64,000 nucleotides of DNA from Pseudacidovorax sp. NFM-22. GTDB lineage: Bacteria > Pseudomonadota > Gammaproteobacteria > Burkholderiales > Burkholderiaceae_C. The translations under genes and the position numbers were made by a program. Shown one piece after another: positions 40,799-47,698 of this stretch. Location: contig NZ_JACBFY010000001.1 of NCBI RefSeq assembly GCF_021401245.1, forward strand, positions 1,178,001-1,242,000. Direction: 5' to 3'. Each line of letters starts with the position of its first letter. Position 1 is the stretch's first letter. The notes under the pieces were generated by a model. It was not told where the DNA came from, made no database searches, and was given only the letters and a program-made list of their open reading frames with translations.

Positions 40799-41666
40799 GG
40801 CCTTCGTTTCCGGCACGCCGGTGCCTGCCGCCGCGTCGGCACCCATGGCCCGCGCCAACCCGCGCGGGCGCGCCGAGCGCCTGTCCTTCAAGCTGGTGTT
40901 CGGCCTGCTGGGCCTGATGGCGGCCGTGCTGCTGCTGGCGCCGACGGTGATCGTGGTCATCACCTCCTTCACCAGCGGCTATTCGCTCAAGTTCCCGCCG
41001 CCGGGCTATTCCACGCGCTGGTACGAGGCGCTGTGGGACCAGTCGCCCGAGCTGATCGAGGCCTTCGTGCTGTCGCTGGAGCTGGCGGCCACGGCCACGG
41101 CCATCTCCATCGTGCTGGCGGTGGCCGCGTCGCTGGCCCTGGCCCGCCGGCGCGAGGCCTGGGCGCGGGCGGCCGAGGCGCTGTTCCTGTCGCCGCTGAT
41201 GCTGCCGGCGCTGGCCATCGGCCTGTCGCTGCTGATGCTGTTCAACCTGGCGGGCACGGGGCTGTCGTTCACGACGCTGGTGCTGGGCCATGTGGCCATC
41301 ACGGCGCCCTACATCCTGCGCACCACCACGGCCAGCCTGGCCCAGCTGGACGGCGCACTGTTGGAAAGCGCCCATTCGCTCGGCGCCTCGGGCGTGTTCG
41401 CCTTCCGCACGGTGACGCTGCCGCTCATTGCACCGGGCGTGGCGGCGGGCGCCTTCATCGGCTTCATGTATTCCTTCGACAACGTGGCGGTGTCGCTCTT
41501 CCTGTCGGACGCGCGCAGCGAGGTGCTGCCGATCCGCATGTGGCACATCATCGAATCGAGCCTGGACGTGCGGGCCGCGGCGGTCTCGGGCGTGCTGATC
41601 GCCGCGACCATCGTGCTGATGGTGGTGATGGAGCGCGTGGCCGGCATCTCGCGGCACATGCGATGA
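40791..41666 (+). CDS. ABC transporter permease (PotC-like)
   Basis: A 291-residue membrane protein with six helices; helix 1 is LVFGLLGLMAAVLLLAPTVI. The EAA loop is ESAHSLGASGVFAFRTVTLP followed by LIAPGVAAGAFIGF. It overlaps the PotB-like gene by 8 bp. Transport units of this kind carry polyamines, but related systems in Burkholderiales also carry other small cations or N-compounds. Confidence 0.92.
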   Translation: MAEAFVSGTPVPAAASAPMARANPRGRAERLSFKLVFGLLGLMAAVLLLAPTVIVVITSFTSGYSLKFPPPGYSTRWYEALWDQSPELIEAFVLSLELAATATAISIVLAVAASLALARRREAWARAAEALFLSPLMLPALAIGLSLLMLFNLAGTGLSFTTLVLGHVAITAPYILRTTTASLAQLDGALLESAHSLGASGVFAFRTVTLPLIAPGVAAGAFIGFMYSFDNVAVSLFLSDARSEVLPIRMWHIIESSLDVRAAAVSGVLIAATIVLMVVMERVAGISRHMR

Positions 41667-41725
41667 GCGGTGCGCACGCGCCGTTCACGGGCCCGCCCCT
41701 GCCCGGGCGTGGAGCGCGGCGCGGA

Positions 41726-42241
41726 TCAGGGCGCGGGCGCCACGCGGTCGCCGCCCCAGCGCAGGCGCAGCGCCAGGTAGTCGTCCTCCAGCACGCCGTC
41801 GCGCAGTTCCAGCGGGTAGTCGGTGAGATGGCAGAAGCGCTCGATGCTGTAGTCGCCCAGGTCCACGCGCCGCAGGCGCGCATGGCGCAGCGCCAGCACC
41901 AGCGTCTGCACGCCGGCAATGCGCAGCGCACCTGCGCACATGGGGCACGGCTCCATCGTGCAGTACAGCGTGGCACCCTGGGCCGCCTGCGGGCCGTGCG
42001 CGCGGAAGGCCGACTGCAGCGCATCGGTCTCGGCATGCGCCGTGGGATCGCCGCGCGTGTTCTGGCGGTTCTGTCCATAGGCCAGCACGCGGCCCTGCTT
42101 GATCAGCACGGCGCCCGTGGGCCAGTCGCCCCGGGCATGGGCGTCCAGCGCCTCGGCCAGGGCGGCGCGCATCCAGTGGATGTCGGCCGCCTCCGGGGTC
42201 ATCGGCGACGTCGACGGTATCGGCATGGTGACAGCGGTCAT
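41726..42241 (-). CDS. Zinc-dependent nucleobase-type deaminase (CDA fold)
   Basis: A 171-residue enzyme of the cytidine/guanine deaminase superfamily. DWPTGAVLIKQGRVLAYGQN precedes the zinc motif: HAETDALQSA (His-Ala-Glu) and TLYCTMEPCPMCAGALRIAG (Pro-Cys-x-x-Cys). The sequence fits the single-domain guanine/cytosine deaminase-like group; substrate unknown. It is the only catabolic gene here on the minus strand, 38 bp from the divergent amidohydrolase. The start at 42241 (MTAVTMPIPSTSP) or the ATG at MTPEAAD are both possible. Confidence 0.88.
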   Translation of the reverse strand: MTAVTMPIPSTSPMTPEAADIHWMRAALAEALDAHARGDWPTGAVLIKQGRVLAYGQNRQNTRGDPTAHAETDALQSAFRAHGPQAAQGATLYCTMEPCPMCAGALRIAGVQTLVLALRHARLRRVDLGDYSIERFCHLTDYPLELRDGVLEDDYLALRLRWGGDRVAPAP

Positions 42242-42279
42242 CTCGTTCTTCCCCTTTCCCTTGATGGAGACACGCACGC

Positions 42280-43788
42280 ATGAGCAAGAAGCGAACCCTG
42301 CTGCGCGGCGCCCAGGCCTTGCTGGGCGAGCAGCACCAGCATGAACCGCGCCCGCTGGATGTGCTGGTCGAGGACGGCCGCATCGCCGCCATCGAGCCGG
42401 CCGGCACGCTGGGCGGTGCCGACCGCGTGGTCGACCTGTCGCGGCACCTGCTGGTGCCGGGCCTGGTCAACGGCCACCAGCATTCGCACGAGCACTTCCA
42501 GCGCGGCCGCACCGAGAACCTGCCGCTAGAACTTTGGATGCACCTGGTGCGCACGCGCATGCCGGTGCCGCTCACGCCGCGCCAGGCCTACCTGCGCACC
42601 ATGATCGGTGCCATCGAGTCGCTGCGCACCGGCTGCACCACGCTGGTGGACGACATGGCGCTGGGCGCGGCCATCGACCGCCCGCGCATCGAGGCCTGCC
42701 TGCAGGCCTACGACGATGCCGGCATCCGCGCGCTGGTGGGCTTCGCGATGATGGACAAGCCCATCGTCGACAACTTTCCCTTCCTGGCGCAGCACATGCC
42801 GCCCGCCATGGCCGAGGAGATGCGCGCCGGCCGCCGGCCTGATCCGCAGGACTGCCTGGCCCTGGTGCGCGAGCTGGCCGCGAGCCGCCATCCGCACAGC
42901 CGGCGCGTGGGCGTGCTGGTGTCGGCCTCGGCCCCGCAGCGCTGCACCGAGTCCTTCCTGATGCAGGTGCGCGCGCTGGCCGACGAACTGGCGCTGCCGG
43001 TCATCACCCATGTGCAGGAGACGCGGCTGCAGGTGGTCACCGGCCAGCTCTTCTACGGCTGCCCGATGGTCGAGTACCTGGACCGCATCGGCTTCCTCAA
43101 GCCGGCCACCAGCCTGATCCATGCCGTGTGGCTGAACCCGCGCGAAATCGAGGCGCTGGCCCGCACCGGCGCCACCGCGCAGCACAACCCCTGGAGCAAC
43201 CTGCTGCTGGGCTCGGGCATCCAGCCGGTGCGCGAGTTGCTGGACGCGGGCGTGAACGTGAGCCTGGGCTCGGACGGCTCCTGCTCCACGGTCACCGTGA
43301 ACATGCTCAACGTGCTGGGCAGCGCGGCGGCGCTCTCCAAGATCCGCGGCGACGACCACGCCCGCTGGCTCAGCGCACGGGAGGCGCTGCATGCCGGCAC
43401 CGTGGCCGGCGCACGCGCACTGGGCTTCGGCGACCGCCTGGGCAGCCTGCGCGTCGGCGCCATGGCCGACCTGGTCGCCTACCGCACCGACACCGTCACC
43501 TTCACGCCGATGAGCGATCCGGTGCGCCAGCTCGTCTATGCCGAGCGTGGCGCGGGGCTGGACTTCTCGATGGTCGATGGCGAGGTGGCGATCCAGGACG
43601 GCCGGCTGGTGCGCGTGGACGAAGCCGCGCTGCTGGCCGAGATCCAGCACGAGTTCGCCGAGCTGATGCCGCAGTACGCCCGCGCCGAGGCCGACATGGC
43701 GCCGGTGCTGGCCGCCATGGAACGCATCCACCGCGAAGGGCTGGCAACGCCCATCGCGCCCGATACCTTTGCCGCACGGCTGCCATGA
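42280..43788 (+). CDS. Amidohydrolase of the chlorohydrolase/cytosine-deaminase-like family
   Basis: A 502-residue metal-dependent hydrolase (TrzA/AtzA/SsnA type). Metal ligands are seen in LVNGHQHSHEHFQRGR, in ITHVQETRLQVV, LIHAVWLNP and the Asp in VSLGSDGSCSTVTVNMLNVL. It deaminates or dechlorinates an aromatic N-ring in known relatives. Together with the deaminase, the deacetylase-like and amidase genes it is likely to open or strip an N-heterocycle. It overlaps the next gene by 4 bp. The first 25 residues (KKRTLLRGAQALLGEQHQHE) form the usual composite-domain start. Confidence 0.88.
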   Translation: MSKKRTLLRGAQALLGEQHQHEPRPLDVLVEDGRIAAIEPAGTLGGADRVVDLSRHLLVPGLVNGHQHSHEHFQRGRTENLPLELWMHLVRTRMPVPLTPRQAYLRTMIGAIESLRTGCTTLVDDMALGAAIDRPRIEACLQAYDDAGIRALVGFAMMDKPIVDNFPFLAQHMPPAMAEEMRAGRRPDPQDCLALVRELAASRHPHSRRVGVLVSASAPQRCTESFLMQVRALADELALPVITHVQETRLQVVTGQLFYGCPMVEYLDRIGFLKPATSLIHAVWLNPREIEALARTGATAQHNPWSNLLLGSGIQPVRELLDAGVNVSLGSDGSCSTVTVNMLNVLGSAAALSKIRGDDHARWLSAREALHAGTVAGARALGFGDRLGSLRVGAMADLVAYRTDTVTFTPMSDPVRQLVYAERGAGLDFSMVDGEVAIQDGRLVRVDEAALLAEIQHEFAELMPQYARAEADMAPVLAAMERIHREGLATPIAPDTFAARLP

Positions 43789-44708
43789 CCCCTGCTCTGC
43801 CTCCGCGTGATTTCTCCGGCTACGGCGACAACACCCCTGCCATCCGCTGGCCCGGCGGCGCTGGCCTGGCGGTCTCCTTCGTGCTCAACATCGAGGAAGG
43901 CGCGGAGTTCGCCCTCTCCGCCGGCGACGAGCGCAACGAGGGCTGCCACGAGGTCACGAACGAGATCCGCGGCGTGCCCGACCTGTGTATGGAAAGCCAC
44001 TTCGAGTACGGCAGCCGCGTGGGCTACCGGCGCATCGTGCGGCTGCTGGCCGAGGCGGGCGTGCCGCTCACGCTCAACTGCTGCGGCCGCGCGCTGGAGG
44101 CCACGCCCTGGATCGCCGAGGACGCCATGCGCCGCGGCTTCGAGCTGTGCTGCCACGGCTGGCGCTGGGAATCGCATGCCCACCTGGCCGAGGCCGAAGA
44201 GCGCGAGCGCATCGCCCGCACGGTTGCCACCGTCACGCGGCTGACGGGTCGGCCGCCGGTGGGCTGGCACACCAAGTCCTCGCCCTCGGTGAACACGCGC
44301 CGGCTGCTGGTCGAGCACGGCGGCTTCCTGTACGACAGCGACGCCTACAACGACGACCTGCCCTACTACCGCGAGGTGGCCGGCCGGCCACACCTGGTGC
44401 TGCCCTATGCCTTCGACACCAACGACATGCGCTTCTTCGACAGCCATGCCTTCGTGGCCGGCGAGGACTTCGCGCGCTATGCCATCGATGCCTTCGAATG
44501 GCTGCGGGCCGAATCGCAGGAGGCGCCGCGCATGATGTCCATCGGGCTGCACACCCGCATCATCGGCCGGCCGGGGCGCATCGGCGGTCTGAAGGCTCTC
44601 ATCGACCACATCCGCGGCGCATCGGGCGTGTGGCTGGCCACGCGCGAGCAGATCGCCCGCCACTGGCTGGTCGAGGTGCCACCGCCCGCTGCCAAGGACG
44701 CTGCATGA
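43785..44708 (+). CDS. Polysaccharide deacetylase-family hydrolase (allantoinase PuuE-like)
   Basis: A 307-residue NodB-fold protein. LAVSFVLNIEEGAEFALSAG is the first strand, with NIEEG where classical deacetylases have the catalytic Asp-Asp; HEVTNEIRGVPDLCMESHFE, CCHGWRWESHAHLAEAEERE and GWHTKSSPSVNTRRLLVEHG follow and resemble metal-independent allantoinases (PuuE), which hydrolyse cyclic amide bonds. The genomic setting with deaminase, amidohydrolase and amidase supports cyclic-amide hydrolysis over carbohydrate deacetylation. It overlaps both neighbours by 4 bp. Confidence 0.85.
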   Translation: MTPALPPRDFSGYGDNTPAIRWPGGAGLAVSFVLNIEEGAEFALSAGDERNEGCHEVTNEIRGVPDLCMESHFEYGSRVGYRRIVRLLAEAGVPLTLNCCGRALEATPWIAEDAMRRGFELCCHGWRWESHAHLAEAEERERIARTVATVTRLTGRPPVGWHTKSSPSVNTRRLLVEHGGFLYDSDAYNDDLPYYREVAGRPHLVLPYAFDTNDMRFFDSHAFVAGEDFARYAIDAFEWLRAESQEAPRMMSIGLHTRIIGRPGRIGGLKALIDHIRGASGVWLATREQIARHWLVEVPPPAAKDAA

Positions 44709-45454
44709 AGCTGCTGCTGATCAACCCCAACCGCACCCAGGCCGTGACCGACGCGGTGCTGGCGGCCGCGCGCACGGCCGCCCGGCCGGGCACCGAACTG
44801 CTGGCCGTCACCGGCCGGCAGGGCCCGGCCATCATCGCCTCGCGTGCCGAGAACGCGCTGGCCCAGCAGGAGGTGCTGGAGCTGGCCGCGCAGCATGCGG
44901 CCGAGGTGGACGCCATCGTGCTGGGCGTCTCGCTCGACAGCGCGCTGTGGGCCTGCCGCGAGCTCTTCGATGTGCCCGTGGTCGGCATGACCGAGGCCGG
45001 CCTGCTGATGGGCGCCACGCTGGCCGGCCGCATCGGCGTGCTGACCTATGGCGCGCGCATGGCGCCGCTGTACCGCGAGCTGGTCGAGCAGCACGGCCTG
45101 GCCGCGCGCCTGGCCGGCATCGAGACGCTGGAGGTGACGCCGCAGCAGACCTTCGAGACGCCGCAGCGGGTGCAGGAAGCCGTGCTCGCCGGCATCGAAC
45201 GGCTGGTCGTGCGCGATGGCGCCGAGGCCGTGCTGCTGGCCGGCGCGGCCATGGCCTCGATGGCGCCGGTGCTGCAGCCGCGCGCCAGCGTGCCGCTGCT
45301 CGACGGCGTGGCCTGCGCCGTCGCGCTGGCCCAGGCCCGCGTGGACCTGGCCCTGCCCGCCGCGCGTGCGGGCAGCCTCGCGCCCCTGCGCGGGCGGGAC
45401 GTGACCGGCGTGACGCCGGCGCTGGCGGCGCGCTTCCGGGGCGCAGCGGCATGA
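44705..45454 (+). CDS. Asp/Glu/hydantoin racemase-fold protein lacking both catalytic cysteines
   Basis: A 249-residue protein. MKLLLINPNRTQAVTDAVLA and VPVVGMTEAGLLMGATLAGR are typical of the hydantoin/allantoin racemase group. In those enzymes two cysteines act as acid and base, in ACFGDP- and GCAGM-type motifs. Here the corresponding texts are IVLGVSLDSALWACREL and AVLLAGAAMASM, so both catalytic cysteines appear replaced. It may be a non-racemase relative (decarboxylase or isomerase) or a binding protein. It overlaps both neighbours by 4 bp, so it is certainly part of the operon. Confidence 0.8.
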   Translation: MKLLLINPNRTQAVTDAVLAAARTAARPGTELLAVTGRQGPAIIASRAENALAQQEVLELAAQHAAEVDAIVLGVSLDSALWACRELFDVPVVGMTEAGLLMGATLAGRIGVLTYGARMAPLYRELVEQHGLAARLAGIETLEVTPQQTFETPQRVQEAVLAGIERLVVRDGAEAVLLAGAAMASMAPVLQPRASVPLLDGVACAVALAQARVDLALPAARAGSLAPLRGRDVTGVTPALAARFRGAAA

Positions 45455-46980
45455 GCGCCGGCCCTGCCCCTCTGCAAGGCGCGCCTGCCTCAGGCTCCAT
45501 CGAAGCACAAGCTCGTCCAACGGACGTGAACCGCCTCGCCGCCTCCTCCGTTCGCCCTGAGCCCGTCGAAGGGCAGGACGGCGCACCCGCGTCGATCCCG
45601 CCGCTGCACGACATGGACGCCCGCGAACTGGCCACCCGCGTCGCACGCCGCGACCTGACGGCCACCGACGTCGCCCGCCATTTCATCGCCCGCGTCGAGG
45701 CGCTCAACCCCGGCCTGAACGCCATCGTCCAGTTCGACCCCGCCCGCGTGCTCGCCGAGGCCGAAGCGGTGGAGCGGCGCCTAGCCGCAGGCGAGCAGTT
45801 GCCGCTGGCCGGCGTGCCCTTCACCGTCAAGGACAACCTCTGGGTCGAGGGCTACCGCATCGCCCAGGGCTCGCGCCTGTTTGAGGACTTCGTCGCCCCG
45901 CGCGATGCCTGGGCCGTGGCCCGCCTGCGCGCGCTGGGCGGCGTGGTGCTGGGCATCACCAACTGTTCCGAATTCGCCTGCAAGGGCGTGACCAGCAATC
46001 TGGTCTACGGCGCGACGCACCATCCGCTCGATCCGTCGCTCACGCCCGGCGGCTCGTCGGGCGGCGCGGTCTCGGCGCTGGCCAGCGGCCTGGGCCTGCT
46101 CGCGCTGGCCACCGATGCCGGCGGCTCCACGCGCCGGCCGGCCGCGCACTGCGGGCTGGTGGGGCTCAAGCCCAGTCCCGGGCTCATCCCGCATCCGTGG
46201 GGCTTTGCCGAGCCCAACTACGGCCTGTCGGTCATCGGCGTGCTGGCGCGTGGCGTGGCCGACTGCGCCTGGGCCTTCGACCTGCTCGCGGCCTATGACG
46301 CCGGCGATCCGGCGGGCGTGCCGATCCCGAGCGGCCTCGCGCAGCCGACGCCAGAACCGCCGCCGCGCGACCTGCGCATCGCCTGGAGCCCGCGCCTGGG
46401 CTGCGACTTCGCCATCGACGAGGACGTGCTGACCCAGCTGCAAGCCCGCGTCGACGCCCTGCGCGCCGCCGGCTGGCAGATCGCCGACGCCGCCCCACCC
46501 TGGCCGCCCGAGGCGCGCGAGTACCCGCTGATCGCCCTCCAGCATGCCGGCCTGCATGCGCTCTACGGCGAGCAGTGGGCCGCCGACCCGTCCCGCATCG
46601 ATCCGGTGCTGGGCGGGCAGATCGAGACCGGCGCCCGCATCGCGCCCGCCGATGTCGCGCGCGCCCTGCGCCTGCGCGAACGCATCGCGCACGCGCTGGC
46701 GGGCTTCTTCGAGCACTACGACCTGCTGCTGTGCCCCACCGCCCCGGTCACCGCCTGGCCGCTGGAGCAGTTGGGCCCGCCCGTCATCGGCGGCCAGCCC
46801 GCGGGCCCGCGCGGCCATGCGGCCTTCACGCCGCTCTTCAACTACTGCGGCGTGCCGGCGTGCTCCGTGCCTGCCGGCACCGTCCGCGACCTGCCGGTCG
46901 GCCTTCAGGTGGTGGCGCCGCGCTACGAGGATGCGCGGGTGCTGGGCTTCGCGGCGGTGGTGGAGACGACACCCGGCTGA
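45451..46980 (+). CDS. Amidase of the AtzE / Asp-tRNA(Asn) amidotransferase A-like family
   Basis: A 509-residue amidase-signature enzyme. The Ser-cisSer-Lys triad is visible: Lys in VPFTVKDNLWVEG, cis-Ser in LTPGGSSGGAVSAL and the nucleophile Ser in ATDAGGSTRRPAAHCGLVGL. It resembles 1-carboxybiuret hydrolase subunit AtzE, which hydrolyses ureido-amide bonds in cyanuric-acid-type catabolism. The first ~50 residues are a variable leader containing the SVRPEPVEGQ peptide encoded by an intragenic repeat. The ATG at 45451 overlaps the preceding stop; the conserved domain begins near residue 55 (MDARELATRVARRDLTATDV). Confidence 0.88.
   Translation: MSAGPAPLQGAPASGSIEAQARPTDVNRLAASSVRPEPVEGQDGAPASIPPLHDMDARELATRVARRDLTATDVARHFIARVEALNPGLNAIVQFDPARVLAEAEAVERRLAAGEQLPLAGVPFTVKDNLWVEGYRIAQGSRLFEDFVAPRDAWAVARLRALGGVVLGITNCSEFACKGVTSNLVYGATHHPLDPSLTPGGSSGGAVSALASGLGLLALATDAGGSTRRPAAHCGLVGLKPSPGLIPHPWGFAEPNYGLSVIGVLARGVADCAWAFDLLAAYDAGDPAGVPIPSGLAQPTPEPPPRDLRIAWSPRLGCDFAIDEDVLTQLQARVDALRAAGWQIADAAPPWPPEAREYPLIALQHAGLHALYGEQWAADPSRIDPVLGGQIETGARIAPADVARALRLRERIAHALAGFFEHYDLLLCPTAPVTAWPLEQLGPPVIGGQPAGPRGHAAFTPLFNYCGVPACSVPAGTVRDLPVGLQVVAPRYEDARVLGFAAVVETTPG
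45550..45574 (+). repeat. VRPEPVEG-type dispersed repeat inside the amidase gene
   Basis: The DNA GTTCGCCCTGAGCCCGTCGA plus AGGGC matches the dispersed, usually intergenic repeat (GTTCGCCCTGAGCCTGTCGA... ) seen in many Comamonadaceae and relatives. It sits in-frame and is translated as VRPEPVEG in the leader of the amidase, a place where it does no harm. Confidence 0.7.
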
Positions 46981-46999
46981 AGTCTTGCGGCCCGGTGTC

Positions 47000-47020
47000 A
47001 TGTATATACTGTATATACAT
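47000..47020. promoter_or_regulatory. vapBC operator: perfect 21-bp palindrome
   Basis: ATGTATATAC-T-GTATATACAT lies 21 bases before the vapB ATG. The arms are 10 bp with a one-base centre and are far more AT-rich than their surroundings. It covers the likely promoter of vapBC, so VapBC can repress its own transcription. GGAGACGG at 47029-47036 is the ribosome site. Confidence 0.8.
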
Positions 47021-47040
47021 GAACCATCCGGAGACGGGCC

Positions 47041-47286
47041 ATGCAGACGCGCATCTTCAAGAGCGGTAATTCCCTCGCCGTGCGAATCCCCCGCGAACTC
47101 GCCTTTGCCGATGACGTGCAGGAAGTGGAGATCGAGCGCGTGGGCGATGCCCTGATGCTGCGCCCAGTCCAGCAGGCCACCCTGGCGGACCTGGGCGACG
47201 TGCTGGCCCAGTTCAGCCCCGGCTACATGGCGGGGGGTCGCGAAGAATCCCCCGAGCAGGACCGGCCGTGGGGCGGGAAGGGGTGA
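47041..47286 (+). CDS. vapB: Antitoxin VapB (AbrB/SpoVT type)
   Basis: An 81-residue antitoxin. MQTRIFKSGNSLAVRIPREL and DDVQEVEIERVGDALMLRPV are the swapped-hairpin AbrB-type DNA-binding domain; the tail (PGYMAGGREESPEQDRPWGG) is the region that blocks the toxin active site. It should bind the palindrome at 47000-47020 and neutralise VapC, which follows after 7 bp. Confidence 0.9.
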   Translation: MQTRIFKSGNSLAVRIPRELAFADDVQEVEIERVGDALMLRPVQQATLADLGDVLAQFSPGYMAGGREESPEQDRPWGGKG

Positions 47287-47293
47287 GCGGCCC

Positions 47294-47698
47294 ATGCACT
47301 ACATGCTCGACACCAACATCTGCATCTACCTCATCAAGGGCCAGCCCGCGGAGGTGCTGCGGCGCATGCGGACCCAGCGGGTGGGCGACGTCGTGATGTC
47401 CGCCATCACCTTCGCCGAACTGCGCGCCGGCCTCGAGATGCAGCCGGCCCTGCGCGCCCATGACGAGCGGGTGCTGGGCCTGCTGACCGAACGCATTCCT
47501 GTGCTGCCTTTCGAGGAACATGCGGCGGCGTCCTACGGCGAACTGCGCGCCGCCGTGCCGGAGCGCCGCCGCAACGCGCTGGACCGCCTGATCGCCGCCC
47601 ATGCGCGCAGCCTGGGCCTGACGCTGGTGACCAACAACGAGGCCGACTTCATCGGCTATCCGGGCCTGGCGGTCGAAAACTGGACCTTGGCGCCATGA
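47294..47698 (+). CDS. vapC: Ribonuclease toxin VapC (PIN domain)
   Basis: A 134-residue PIN-domain nuclease. The first acidic residue is in MLDTNICIYLIKG, the second in AITFAELRAGLE and the third in RNALDRLIAAHARSLGLTLV, with NNEADF as the last. Relatives cut tRNA(fMet) or other structured RNA and stop growth. The stop overlaps the pbpC start by 4 bp (ATGA at 47695), so part of pbpC translation may depend on this operon. Confidence 0.92.
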   Translation: MHYMLDTNICIYLIKGQPAEVLRRMRTQRVGDVVMSAITFAELRAGLEMQPALRAHDERVLGLLTERIPVLPFEEHAAASYGELRAAVPERRRNALDRLIAAHARSLGLTLVTNNEADFIGYPGLAVENWTLAP

